Shown here one piece after another: positions 12,757 to 23,439 of a stretch of DNA of 64,000 bases. Under the pieces are notes generated by a model that did no database searches, was not told the origin of the DNA, and saw nothing but the letters and a program-made list of their open reading frames with translations. Position numbers and translations under genes: made by a program. The number at the start of each line of letters is the position of its first letter. Within the stretch, counting starts at the first letter, position 1. Source of the stretch: Sciurus carolinensis (taxonomy: Eukaryota; Chordata; Mammalia; Rodentia; Sciuridae); assembly GCF_902686445.1 (NCBI RefSeq), contig NC_062222.1:137440596-137504595 (forward strand), read 5' to 3'.

Positions 12757-13129
12757 TCCTTCTTCCTATTCCTAACGGAAGAAATCAAGAAGTGCTGGGC
12801 AGAGGGGCTCTGCTCCCTCCAATCAGAACCTGCTCCCAGACTGCCCAGCCGCCCGCAGAGCAGGAAACTCGGCAGCCAGACGTGGTCCCAGCCGCGGTGA
12901 CAATCCCGCGCTCCCTGGGGACCTGGCTAGGGTAGGGGAGCGCAGCCTGTCGCTCCCGCAGCTGCTCACTCTGCAAATAATAAATCAAAGAGCGGTCGAC
13001 AGTGCGGCCGCCCCAGCCAACTGCGCCCCCGCCCCCGCGCTCAGCCTGGCGCACCCCGCGGTGCACCCCCCCAGCACCGCTGGGGGTGAAAAGGGACCAC
13101 AGCCCCAGAAGCCACAGCGGGAGGGGACG

Positions 13130-13620
13130 AGCGCCCACGCGCAGGTCCACGCTGTCACCCTCAACGACACACTGAGATGTGAGCCGCTCGCACCCGGTGG
13201 GACACGGAGATCGGCCCCACGCGCGGTTCCACGCTGTCACCCTCAAGGCGCACTGAGATGAGAGCCGCTGACACCAGGGTAGGACACAGGCGTCTGGCCC
13301 CCACGCCCAGGTCCACGCTGTTTCCCGCAGTGACACACGAAGACGCGGACGCCACGCGCAGGTCCACGCTGTCACCCTCAATGACATACTGAAAAGAGAG
13401 CCGCTCGCACCCGGTGGGACGGAGACCAGGCTCCCACGCGCAGGTCCACGCTGTCACCTCAATGACACACGGAGACCCGCGCCCAGCGCTGGTCCACGCA
13501 GTGCCTTGGGCGGCACAGACGCCAGCGAGCCTGCACCTCGACCGAAGGGCCGGGAAGGGCGCCAGGCGCGGGTCCGCGGCCGCCCTCAATGACACACGGA
13601 GAACCGGTCCCACGCGGGGA
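13130..13620. repeat. CpG-rich ~83-bp minisatellite
   Basis: A core of roughly 40 bases (beginning CGCAGGTCCACGCTGTCACC) recurs starting near 13,139, 13,222, 13,306, 13,358, 13,440, 13,486 and 13,566. Spacings are about 83, 84, 52, 82, 46 and 80 bases. So there are about seven degenerate copies, two of them with shortened units. The intervening part (GAGCCGCTCGCACCCGGTGG) also repeats near 13,180 and 13,400. The array causes the long open frames seen on both strands here, which are not genes. Confidence 0.85.
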
Positions 13621-13867
13621 CCGTGGCTGAGCCCGACTCGCAGGCGACCGGGACTCAGGCGCGGGTCGCAGCGGGCGCCGGGCCTCGGTGCCGCCCCGAG
13701 GCGAGACAATGCCCAGGCGCAGCGCCGCGCTAGGGCCCGGTCGGCCCGGTGGGTCCCCGGCCCGGCCCGCGGCTCAGGGCGGCGCCCGCTGGGACCGCCA
13801 CGGCCGGTCGCCGGGGCCAGGACCCCCGCCCCGCCCGCCACCCCGCGGGCCCCGCTGCCAGCCTCAC

Positions 13868-14055
13868 CTCAGGCCCGCCTCGCAGCGCCACTCCCGCCCG
13901 GGCGCCGGCCGAGACAGCGCAGCCCGCAGCGGCAGGCGGCAGAGCGGCGGCGCCTCAACAATGGAGCCGGGGCGGGGCCCTCCGCCTCAGCAAGCTCCCG
14001 GCTCCGCCGGCTCCGCGCGGGGATGCAGCCGGCACGGGGCTGCAGCCGCTGGCAC
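13868..14055 (-). other. AFAP1: Inferred non-coding exon 1 of AFAP1 (5' UTR)
   Basis: A near-consensus donor (CTGAG then GTGAGG, minus strand) has its exon/intron boundary at 13,868/13,867, inside the CpG island and downstream of the promoter motifs. The transcript start is not defined by sequence alone, so the right end is approximate. No long minus-strand reading frame starts in this stretch, which agrees with a 5' UTR exon. The AFAP1 protein is an actin-filament-binding adaptor and Src partner. Its start codon would lie in a later exon left of this window. Confidence 0.45.
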
Positions 14056-14165
14056 TGCGCAGGCGCGCGCAGCCCCGCCCGTCGCAGCGCCCCGCCCCGC
14101 GGCCAGCGCCCGGGGCCCGCCCCCTGGCCAATGAGAAGAGAGAAGCGTGCAGGGGGCGGGGCCAG
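14050..14165 (-). promoter_or_regulatory. AFAP1: Core promoter motifs of inferred AFAP1
   Basis: There is no TATA box. An NRF1-like palindrome (TGCGCAGGCGCG) lies at 14,056-14,067. GC boxes (Sp1-type) lie at 14,073-14,080, 14,090-14,100 and 14,152-14,161, with another at 13,969-13,978. A CCAAT box (NF-Y type) lies at 14,128-14,132. This spacing is typical of TATA-less CpG-island promoters and would place start sites around 13,980-14,060 on the minus strand. The direction is inferred from the splice donor at 13,867/13,868. Divergent transcription to the right cannot be excluded. Confidence 0.6.
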
Positions 14166-14734
14166 GGAACAAAGGGAGGCCGGGCGGGGCCTTGCGGGCT
14201 GGCCTGGACCCCCGGCTGCCTGGATGCTTAGCTGCTGGAAGTCTGGCCACAACGCTTCGGCAAGGCCGCCGGTGCTCACCGCAAACCCCGAACTCAGGTT
14301 TCAGAACTGAGAGTGAGAGACAGGCTTGCTTTACCGAGGGAAGCTGAGGCCCAAGGAAAAAGATCACCTGGTGCCGCAAGTCACATAGTCCCTTCCATCG
14401 TTTGCGTTTTAGTCATTCAACAAACATTTCGAAGCATGCGAGTGTTCTTTAGCAATGGCATGAAAGCGAACTTGAGCGTCCCTTGAGTTCTGCCAGGCAG
14501 GACCACTCGTCTCACTTTAATGCCTGATAAAGGAGCCAGGAGCCCGGAGCTAATCATGCCCTTTCCTGCCCCAGAGCTTTAGTGTTGGCCATTCCCCGCC
14601 CGAGATGCCCCCCTCTCTCCACCTGCCACCCCCATTTACCCAAGTATCAGTCTGTAAAACCTGTCCTGTTGTTATCTGAGCTCTGGGGAAGGCGACCCAC
14701 GGTCTAGGTTTTCCACTACCTTGCTGGCTGCTTC

Positions 14735-15036
14735 TCTCCCTCCAGGACCCACCCCCTCCCCCTCTCCCTCCGGGACCCACCCCCTCCCCCTCTCCCTCCG
14801 GGACCCACCCCCTCCCCCTCTCCCTCCGGGACCCACCCCCTCCCCCTCTCCCTCCGGGACCCACCCCCTCCCCCTCTCCCTCCGGGACCCACCCCCTCCC
14901 CCTCTCCCTCCGGGACCACCCCCTTCCCCTCTCCCTCCGGGACCCACCCCCTTCCCCTCTCCCTCCGGGACCCACCCCCTTCCCCTCTCCCTCCGGGACC
15001 CACCCCCTTCCCCTCTCCCTCCGGGACCCACCCCCT
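14735..15036. repeat. 28-bp minisatellite, 11 copies, G-rich on minus strand
   Basis: Eleven head-to-tail copies of a 28-bp unit start about every 28 bases from 14,735 (one copy is 27 bp). The first six copies carry CCCCCTCCCCC and the last five CCCCCTTCCCC, so the array has two blocks of variants. On the minus strand each unit has two G5 runs and two G3 runs, which suits G-quadruplex formation. There are no spacers, so this is a plain VNTR. It lies 0.6-1.0 kb upstream of the inferred AFAP1 start. Confidence 0.93.
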
Positions 15037-15597
15037 TCTCTGCACAAGCTGACATGGTAGGGTGTCCCCTGGCTGGAGCCAGCAGTCTGTCTGCATGAAC
15101 ACCTTTCCAGAACACCTCACTGTCACTGGCTTCAGACACCAACCACATGCTCTGGGCGCTGCCAGATCACTCCAGCCCTGACCTCCCACAGACCCCCACT
15201 GGACTCCCAGGAGGCACTTCACACTACTCATGGCCAAAACAAGGTGCTTCCCTGACCACACCGCCTGCACCTCCACATCCTTCCCTGTAGGTGAACAGCC
15301 TCTCTGCCCCACTCACACCCCTCAGCCTCACCTTTCCCACAGCACCAGGTCACCTCCTCATGGCCCTGCTGGATTTTCATTTGTGCAGGCTCCTTCCGGT
15401 GAGGTGAGGCCTTTCTAGGACCCAGCAGGGACCAGCCCTGAGTCACTTGCGTGTGCAGAGCAGGAGCTGGCATCCTAGGGCACACCTGGAAGGCTGGCAG
15501 GAAGGATGGCCGTCAGATGAAGTATTGACGGTGGCAGTGGCTGACCTGTCCCCCCTGTCTTCACACACATGGATCCGCCCATGTCTGCTCGTGTGTG

Positions 15598-15625
15598 TAC
15601 ACACACACACACACACACACACACT
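15598..15625. repeat. (AC)n microsatellite
   Basis: GTGTGTGTAC is followed by a run of AC dinucleotides, about 13 units, so the left edge is also locally self-complementary. Confidence 0.95.
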
Positions 15626-15754
15626 CATGCACACTGAAAGCCTGGGCTCTAATGGGATCTACTAGCCAAGTTCCTCCACGAAGGTGAGAATCTTCCCCAC
15701 CCCTCTCCAGCCATGGCCCCACTGTGGCTTGGGATGTCCCTACTGATCAGGAAA

Positions 15755-15955
15755 AGTGACCCCGTAACTATGAAGGCCCCAGATTTCTGCACATGTCCCA
15801 ACCTGACACACTCTCCTCTACATGCCTGACCAATTTCTACTGATCCTTCCAGTCTTACCCTTAAAGTCACCCTCCAAGAAGCCTTCATGGCTACCCCACC
15901 ACTACCAGGCAGAGCTGTGACAGCCACACCCCAAGGTGCCCTTTCATGATTCATG
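15755..15955 (+). mobile_element. LINE-2 3' relic
   Basis: The pattern TACTGATCCTTCCAGTCTTA, CCCTTAAAGTCACCCTCCAA, GAAGCCTTCATGGCTACCCC follows the L2 3' region (the 'lowers then follows with TCACCTCC...GAAGCCTTCC' signature) on the plus strand. Confidence 0.55.
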
Positions 15956-16689
15956 CCCTGTGTAACCCCTGCAGCCCTGAGGGCAGGCGGAATCTGCATC
16001 TCAAGTCTGCCCTGGAAGCGGGTAGTGGTGGTGGAGTGTCACCTTCATGCTCACTTTACATTATATAGGACTCCACCCAAGTGCACTACAGAGAGAAGTT
16101 CCACCTGCTGACTTTCGAGAAGGAAGCTGTCTTGCTGAGCGGGCCTTTGCAGAGGCCCACCAGGCAATGGACAGGCTCTGGGAGCTGAAGATGGCCTACA
16201 GGAGGCAGCCGGCACAGCTGACATCATAATCAGAGAAGAAACGCTACACTCTATGAAGTCTGTTTCACCTGTTTTATCTGTATATCAATTTTCGGATTGG
16301 TATATACTGATATTCAAAAATAGTGTAAGAAGAAAGACACCAGCCTGCTGGCCAAAGGGCGAGGAGAGCATGAAGGCAGGAGAGTCTGCAGGTGAGAGGG
16401 TGGACGAGGGCCGGCGGGTCCCCACGCCAGCTCCACAGGCTGAAGCCGCACAGAGCCGCCATATTGTGGGTCTCTAGCTCACAGTGGCTAATGACATCCA
16501 GGTCAGCTTGGAGTTGAGATGGGCTGGCTGCCCAGGGTGAAACCCCTGAGCCTCCTCACCAAATCCATCTGCACTGCACATGCTTTTGCCCAGAGAGTGG
16601 CATTGTGGTAAATGCCATGAGGAACGATGGAGGAAAACGACGGCTCTTCTAATTCAAGACATAGCACATGCTGAGTTCATTCACACAAT

Positions 16690-17085
16690 TCCCTTCCCAT
16701 AGTTGGCTGATTTTTTTAAAAAGAGTTTGATGATTTTCCCAAAGTATGTGGATGATATAAATATCTAGAGACCTCTGTGAGAGACATTTGACTGCAGGTG
16801 AATCTCACCTATAAGTATTGACGTCAACTCTGAAATAAAACAGCAGCCAAGAATTCAATAGCACATTGAAAAGCAGAATAATAAGATACCTCATTATTAA
16901 TTTATACCTGTTAGAATATTCTATTATTATAATGATCAAAAAAAGGACAGTAAGTTCTGACCAGGTAGAGTTTTTCCCAGGAATGCAAAGATGGTTTAAT
17001 GTTAGACAACCCACTCATAGATTAGATTATGTCAAAAGGCACTCTAAAAAGAAAATTCTTATGATCAACTCTGAGAAAGCGACAA
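16690..17085 (+). mobile_element. Mosaic LINE-1 ORF2 fragment
   Basis: The right part (GACCAGGTAGAGTTTTTCCC, AGGAATGCAAAGATGGTTTA, ATGATCAACTCTGAGAAAGC) is the conserved reverse-transcriptase region of L1 ORF2. The left part (CAATAGCACATTGAAAAGCA, near 16,857-16,876) is the sequence that normally sits directly before it. Between them, about 16,880-16,955 resembles a different, more 3' part of ORF2 (ATACCTGTTAGAAT... TGATCAAAAAAAGGACAGTA). The copy has no intact reading frame. It ends at the KRT19 pseudogene. Confidence 0.7.
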
Positions 17086-17569
17086 CAGTGGGCCTCCATT
17101 CTTGCAGCATTACTTCCAGGTGGCTTTCATCCTGAGTCCCGGGGGGTGCGTGCGAGTCAGTGACTCAGACTCACTCATCCAGAGCTGCTTGGTGTGGCCA
17201 GCCACTTCCAGGATCGTCTCCTGAGTCTGACCGACCCAGGCTTTGGCACCCCTCCAGTTCTTCCCAACCATGACTTCATGTTTTCTTCTCATGTCACTCA
17301 GGATCTCCATGAGGTCGATGTCTGGGCAGAATTCACAGCCACACTGACTTGGCCACCCACCTGGCCCTCGGGAAACTGATTTCATTTCCTCCTTACAGTT
17401 TTTTTTTGTTTTTTGTTTTTCAGGTAGTCCAGCTTCTACCTCAGGTGTCTGATCTGTATCATAGGTCAGGCCTGGCCCAGGTCAGCCTGCCCCATACCTT
17501 GTGCTGTTAGGGCTGATTTGAAAATTAAGCCAGGTTGGCCCCATTTGGTTCAGATATCCCACCCACCCT

Positions 17570-17997
17570 GTGTAATGCGGCCCCCCTTTTCCTCAGGAGC
17601 CCACTCTCACAGAAGCTCACACCTCCCCACCCCCACTCGCACCCTGACCACACGATCCTCACTTCAGAATGTGCGCTTGCCCTTCTGAGCATGTGCTGAG
17701 GATTTCTGAGAAAATACGCTTTGTGTAACTTGTGGTTGTAACTGCAACCCCGCCTCCCCCTTTCTTCGTGGTTTTCCAGTTTTTAAGCAAACCTCGACCC
17801 CCATGTCGGTGTCAGAGATTCAAGAACTGTTTGCTTGCTGCTTCCCCGGCCCTGGCCAGAATAAATCCTTTGTCTTTTACATCAAAAGAACCCAGAATTT
17901 CATTTAGGATTTTGGAATAGCACCTTAACAGTGCCAGTGATTGACGTTGGCCCACACGCTCAGATGCAGGTGTTGATGTCAGACTTGGTCTGGAAGT
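17570..17997 (+). mobile_element. Probable second LTR-like insert in the KRT19 pseudogene
   Basis: This segment has no keratin similarity, though keratin sequence flanks the combined insert on both sides. It carries an AATAAA at 17,860-17,865 and a pyrimidine-rich body, and its general layout resembles a solitary retroviral LTR read to the right. I could not name the family, and its left edge (near 17,570) is approximate. Confidence 0.3.
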
Positions 17998-18361
17998 TGT
18001 CTTAGTCAGCCTCACGTCACTACAGTGGAAGACCTTGGACAGTCGAATTAGGAAGACTGATTTAACTTACAGATTGGGAGGCTCCAATCCAAGATTGAGT
18101 GGCCCATAGTGGCCTCTCCAGAGCGCAGTCCCTCCTGCTGGAGGAGAAATGTAACAAACTGCACCCATCGCCAGCCAGGAAGTGTAGAGCGTGGACTAAG
18201 GTCCTGCAGTCCCCTCTGAGGGCACGCCCCCAACAACCAGAGCACCTCCCGCTGAGCCCCACCTCTGAAAGCTCCACGGCACGTCCAAATAGCGCTGCCC
18301 TGGGGACCAAACACTTACACGGGCACTTTTGAGGGACGCTATCCATCGTCAAGCCATAGCA
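17998..18361 (-). mobile_element. Solitary MaLR-type LTR inside the KRT19 pseudogene
   Basis: On the plus strand it begins TGTCTTAGTCAGCCTCACGT and ends CACTTTTGAGGGACGCTATC...CCATAGCA. This is the reverse complement of a rodent MaLR LTR of the same general type as the copy at 55,190-55,589 (which starts with a GGTTTGGAGTGAGGTGTC motif and ends AAAAAGCTGACTA). It separates two parts of the keratin pseudogene and is therefore younger than it. Confidence 0.6.
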
Positions 18362-18789
18362 GCAGTCGGCTACCGCCTGAAGGCTGCTGCCATCTGCAGC
18401 CGATCCTGGCCTTCTCAATGGTGGCACCAAGGGCGTCCCACTCCTTGAAGGAGTGACTGTGACTTGTAGGCAGATGGCACCCCTGGTTTTGTTATGTCGC
18501 ACATCTCCAGGTAGCCACTGACCTGCTCCAGGGCATGCACCGTGTGCAGGTGGGCGGACAGGTGGTCCCCGAGGTTCGCGTGGCGACCTTGTTGCCTGCT
18601 AGCAGCCCACTGAACCTAGCCAGCAAGCCCGCTGAGCCGCCATCACAGTCCCTGCAGGAGAATGAGTTTGTGCAGCGGGCAGAGAATAAGGACAGGCAAT
18701 GCTGCCCAAGCCCCATGGATGCTGGGCATGAAAAGTGCACAGAGCTGCCACCCAGGCCCCCAAGGACAACAGCTATAGAAAGTCACAGC

Positions 18790-21700
18790 CAGGCAGACGT
18801 AAGTCAGCAGGTAGACCCAAAACCAGGCCCTGAGTGTAGCTGGCTGAGAGAGAGCTGATGCCAGGAAGCACCGGCAGGGAGGGGCTGGGGTCAGCAGAGA
18901 AGGAGCTGGGTGGCACAGGACTGACCCTGAATGTGTAGAAGGATCCTCCCCGAGGCACGGCAGGCCTCAGTAGAGCACCAGGACCCGTTGACTCACGCTG
19001 GCATGTTGGCCTGGCTCCTGGATGCGCCATGCAGCTTCCTGTCCTCAGGCCTGGGCCGGCCTGCCCTCCCCTGCCTGGAAGGCCCACCCCCCACCCTCCC
19101 TGGCTGACCCCACTCACCCCTTTGGACTCAGCTCCAGGGAACTTGGTGATGAGTTGGAGGCCTCCCAGAGCCCCGCCTCACTCCTGCTAGCTTCTTTCCG
19201 TGCTCCCTCCCTCCACACCAGCTTGTGGACCTGAGTCGCCATTGACCATTGCTTTGCCTTCTCTTTGTGTTTGTGATCCATTCTGGAGGTCAGGGAGGTC
19301 TCTTATTTATGTCTGTTCTGGGATATTCGGATGTGACAGTTTGAGAGGGAAGTGGAATCATGAGAGTCTTTGAAGGAAGGCGGGAGCTGGTCAGATGGGG
19401 CGTTCCAGGCAGAAGGGAAGGCCTTGCTGAGGACAGTGCTGGGAGGAGGGAAGAAGCTGCTCAGGAAGCTGGTGTGCAAGAGGAGAGGGGTGAAAAGAGG
19501 CTGGAGAGGGAGGCGGGGCAAGCGGTGACCGGGAGCCAGGATTTGAGCAGGGAAGAAGCCCATGAGGTCCCCCCAGGAGCTCAGTCAGTCTGCACTACAG
19601 AGATGACCGTGACAGGCGGGAGTGGCATGGCATGTGGTGGAGACACTTGGGCTATTGCAGGAAGGTGGGGGCAATGGCAAGCGGCCCAGTGCTCAGGCAG
19701 TTAGAAAGCAGGAAGCCTCTATCGCTCCTGGAACTGATCCGGCCATGGGCCTGCTGCCCCAGGGAGTGCTGAGCTCCTTCCCCTTCCATCTGCAGAGGTG
19801 CTTTCCAGCTCCGTGTGCCTGCCAGCTCTGTGGCTCAGCGACCCATCCAGCTGGGTCTCTGCAGAGACCATGCCTGAACTGGAATAGGTGCCTACAGGGA
19901 AGAGGTGGGCTGCTCACCAACGCCAGGGGTCTGTCCACTCTGGGAGGGGGGATGTGAGAGGAGGGATTAGCTTCCGGAGTGGTTCACTTAACAGATGTAA
20001 TGTGCATAAACCTGTGTGGTCCATGGGTTTCACCTCTGGAGGGACAGCCTGGGTCCCCACAAAGGGCAGAGGAGCCGAGGGGAGACGACAGCCAAGGCAG
20101 AGCTGGCCTCTTGCAGCCTCTTAGAGACCAAAACATGGGCAGGGGGAGGCCCGGAAGGTGAGGAGTAGCCACCTGGGAGTGCAGGGAGGGAGGCCTGAGG
20201 CTGGGGTCAGGCCATGGGACATGACTGCAAGCAGCGGAAGCTGCTCCGTGTCCTCGCAGCCAGGACCATCTAGAGGCCTCAGAGCCAAAGGTGACGGGAA
20301 GCAGCCTTGGTCCCCAGGCCAGGCCTCCTGACAGAGCACTATTCTCCACCATCTAGAACACAACCGACTGCCACCTTCACTGGCACAGCGAAGTGTCCCC
20401 ACAGCTGGAGCTGGGAATCCAGCCTCGCCTCGCCCATGACCTCCTGGGGGAGGTGGAGCCCCTCCTCAGGGGTCTGGAGGGGAGCCTTCCAGACCATTTC
20501 CTGTGCCGGGCACAGCAGGTCACGGGTAGAGTTCCGTGCCTGTGGGTGAAAACGCTCCAGGAGGGGGCTGCGAGCGGCTGGGCCTTGGAGGGTCTGATGG
20601 AGCGCCCTGTGCTGGGGGAAAGTCCGCACAGAGGAGCAAGTGGGCTGCCCCCTGCAGAAGGTAGTACCCAGGGCAGCTGAGGAGTCCCAGGAAGAGTCCC
20701 CCAAGGCGCTAAAGATTGGTCACGGGGATGAGCCCTTGTGCATTCTTGCCCTAGACCCAGCCGTGCCACCTCCCTGTCTCAAATGAATGGGTGTTCCTTC
20801 TGGGCCTCTTTGCAGTTCTGACCCATGGGCTGTGACTAGCGGCCACATGTCACTTCTGAGCCGAACACTAAGACCAGCTGTGGGACTGCCCTGCGCTCTC
20901 CCTGCCACAGCTCTGGTCTGAGTTGAGTGGCCTGCAGGGCATGGCTGCTCTGGGGATGCGTCCAGGAAGGAGACTCTGCAGCCTCTGATCTCTCCTTGCC
21001 TCACCTGCACTGGGGGCCCTGACACAGGCCCCAGGTGGTGCTGCTTCAGGAGGATAGTACCATGGGCATACTGTAACACTGGCATGGAGATGAGCCAGCT
21101 TGGTCCTGGGCCTCCGGGGTGGGAGGGGATGATATTGTGAAATATACATTAGGTCTTGTCTATTTCCTGGCTTACAACTCCTAAGATCCTTGAAATTCCC
21201 AAAGTGCTTTCTGCATGCTAACAACTGACCTTTGACTGGCAGCTGCTAGCCAGCTCCTAGATGGGCTGGTCATGGGAAAGACGAGGCAGGATGAGAGGGT
21301 TGGGACTTCCACCTGTGCCCTCAGCCTCTGTGCAGAGGGACCACAGTTTGAGCCGATCACCATGGCGGTGATGTAATCATTCATACCAACAGAACGAAGG
21401 CTCCGTAAAACCCAAAAGGAAAGTGCTTATGTGGTCTCCTGGGTGGCCGGACAGAGGGCGGTGCTCTGCGCCCCTCTTCATCTACCTTGACCTGCACCTC
21501 TCTCCATCTGCACCCCTGGTGATATCCTTTATCATAAGCTGGTTAACATAAGTGTGTCCCTGAGTTTTGTAAGCCATTCTAGCAAGTAAGTTGAACACAG
21601 AAGTGGGTTGTGGGAATCCTGATTTATAACTGACTTGTCAGAAGTAAAGGTAAAGCCACCTGGGGCTTGTGATTGGCATCTGAGAGGGAGTACCGTCTCC

Positions 21701-23415
21701 AGGAATCTCATTGAGTTCATGGACACCCAGCTGGTGTCCCCTGAGAGCTCTGCAGGACAGGGCCACACAGCGTGCTTCCCCACGCCCAGGTTGGGCACCG
21801 ATGATTGCGTTGCAGGCAGGAGCACTCACTGCTGCACCCCATGGCGGATCCTGGGGCCTCCCATGGCTCCATCTCAGGAGGAGGCAGCTGTACTTTCTCA
21901 TTTCTGGAGCTACCCAGCCATGAGCCAGATATGGCTACCTTGCTTTCAATGAATTAAGATTTAAGACTGGTGTTAAATCCCCCAGTCAGACCAGAGCTAT
22001 CTCAAACAGCAGTGGCTGCTGTGTTAGTGACAGCATGGATGTAGAACGTTCCCAGCATGATGCCAAGTGCAGCTGGACGGCTCTGATCTGGAAACTTCCA
22101 TGCCTCAAGACACTTCCTGGTAGGCACAGGACCTGGAGCCTGTCCTACGGTTGCTGTGGAGTGCTGGTGGGCTTCGAGTTGGACGGAGGGACACACAGGC
22201 ACTCCGCAGGCCTGAGGAAGGCACCATGAGGAATTCCAGGGTGGGTGGGGGCTTCAGGGAGTCAGCAGGGCTTGGGGGCATTTCTGAACTGACTGAGGAG
22301 GAAGAGCAGGACCCACCTGGAAGGAGAAGGCTGAGAGGGTGGAAGGGATCGAAGCCCAAGGGAACGCAGTGTAAGTCACTGTGCTGGGACTTCTGGGACT
22401 TGAAGGGGGGGGATGGCAGGCCTGGCTCTCGAGAGCACAGAAGGAGGCCATTCGAGCTTGCGTGACTCAGCTTGTGCTTTCAGAGCATCACTCTGGCCGA
22501 CTGGGAAACCTGTGCTGAGAGGTGAGGGTGGCGGGGGCGTGGCCTGGGTGACCACGTGTCCTGATTTGCCTGTGTCCAGGGTCCTTGGTCACAGTGCCAC
22601 CCCCACTCTTAGAACGTCTAATCCCATGATGTCACCTGTGCAGATGGACAGATGTGGTGACACCTGGGCGGTGGAATGACCAGCACTTGCTGAAGGGAAG
22701 AGGCCCGCAGGACGCACCCCTTCTGGGCTTGCACACTGGGTAGACAGTGGTGCCACTCGCTAAGCAGGGTCAGGCTGTGCACTGGACGGACTTTGGGGGA
22801 AAACCCAAGACTCACAAGTCTTTGGCATAAGGCTCAAGACCAGGAGACGTCTGGCCCCAGGACGTCTGCGGCCCTCCCTGGACAGACCTGCCTGGGCTCT
22901 CCTTCCTCCTGGCCCCCCAGTCCTGGACCCAGCGCCTCACTGCCGGTTCCGGAACGCCAGTGGCACTGCCCGCTGCTCCATCTGCCCAGGATGTCCCTCC
23001 CTCGCCATCCTCTAGTGAGGCTGACCCACCAGGACTTCGTTTGGGCAGCACCTTCCCCAGAAGCCTCGCCTGGCCTTGGAGGTGGATCTGAGGCCCCTGT
23101 GGGCCTTCCCCGCAGAGAGCTTCCGCCTCCTGGTGGGTCTCCTCTGCCTCCCGGGGCAGGCAGGAGCCAGGTCCCACCCACCGCTAACACCCGCACCTGG
23201 AACTGGCCTGGGAGGGCTGCGGAAGGCTCCTGAGCAAGCCCAGGCTAGACCCAGGCGCTGCCTCCGGTGGGGGTTCCTGCTCGCTGTTGCAGAGGTTGGG
23301 CCTCCTGGGGGCCTGACCTGCTCCACGTGCCTGCCCACAGCTGCACCTTGGCACTGTTCACAGCACAGCTGTCCCCCTCGGAAATCACCCACGCACGACA
23401 CAAGTGGCTGTGCAC
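18790..23415. other. Intergenic stretch, nothing recognised
   Basis: Both strands were read for exons, RNA genes and repeats. I see GC-rich unique sequence, a few short G runs (for example near 22,408) and chance open frames without start context, codon bias or homology I recognise. It separates the keratin pseudogene from the ABLIM2 3' end. Confidence 0.6.
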
Positions 23416-23439
23416 TTGACAAGTTACGGCAGGTCGTCT

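Larger units (their letters stand above)
1..13867 (-). other. AFAP1: AFAP1 intron 1 (partial, inferred), no coding exon
   Basis: I could not find any AFAP1 coding sequence here on either strand. The stretch is AT-rich and made of unique sequence plus relics: MIR, squirrel SINEs, old LINE-1 pieces and a MaLR LTR, listed separately. It lies downstream (minus strand) of the CpG-island promoter near 14,000. In human 4p16.1 the gene on this side of ABLIM2, on the same strand, is AFAP1 (actin filament associated protein 1), which has a non-coding first exon and a long first intron. The assignment is therefore inference from gene order. Between 10,200 and 12,500 I see no recognisable element beyond short A/T-rich runs. 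Confidence 0.55.
12880..14220. promoter_or_regulatory. AFAP1: CpG island over the inferred AFAP1 promoter
   Basis: CG dinucleotides become dense abruptly at about 12,880 and thin out after 14,220, while the sequence before 12,400 is AT-rich and CpG-poor. The island has no coding exon that I recognise. It contains an 83-bp tandem repeat on its left side and the transcription-factor motifs on its right side. Its size and position fit a housekeeping-type promoter driving transcription to the left. Confidence 0.85.
17085..18786 (-). pseudogene. KRT19: KRT19 processed pseudogene, split and 3'-truncated
   Basis: Read on the minus strand, the KRT19 (type I keratin 19) coding order is seen. The start codon equivalent at 18,786-18,784 has become GTG. 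The head-domain part with the KRT19-like GGCCTGGGTGGCAGCTCTGT and CCCAGCATCCATGGGG follows (about 18,680-18,760). Then comes the coil-1A start GGGCTGCTAGCAGGCAACAA near 18,610 and TTGGTGCCACCATTGAGAA near 18,420. After an interruption (about 17,570-18,361) it resumes with coil 1B and coil 2: a KRT19-like ILSDMR segment and EVAGHT. It ends near residue 280 of about 400. No introns are present at the usual keratin intron sites (for example after the ...LKKN segment), so it is a retrocopy. Frameshifts and a lost start show it cannot make keratin. Coil residues such as EVAGHT plus the head sequence favour KRT19 over other type I keratins. Confidence 0.85.

Noticed and set aside
13161..14310. Long open frames on both strands of the CpG island (up to about 298 codons)
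   Set aside because: The frames overlap in several registers, consist of A/R/P/G-rich low-complexity sequence, and follow from the high GC content and the 83-base repeat. There is no homology or codon signal.
14735..15036. 28-base direct repeats resembling a CRISPR array
   Set aside because: The units are joined head to tail with no spacers, in a vertebrate genome, so this is a minisatellite.
14550..15312. Proline/arginine-glycine-rich open frames over 14.55-15.3 kb
   Set aside because: These are translations of the 28-base minisatellite in different frames.
17110..17385. 91-codon minus-strand frame as a small gene
   Set aside because: It is the surviving coil-2 part of the KRT19 pseudogene. 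Frameshifts on both sides and a missing 3' third show it is not functional.
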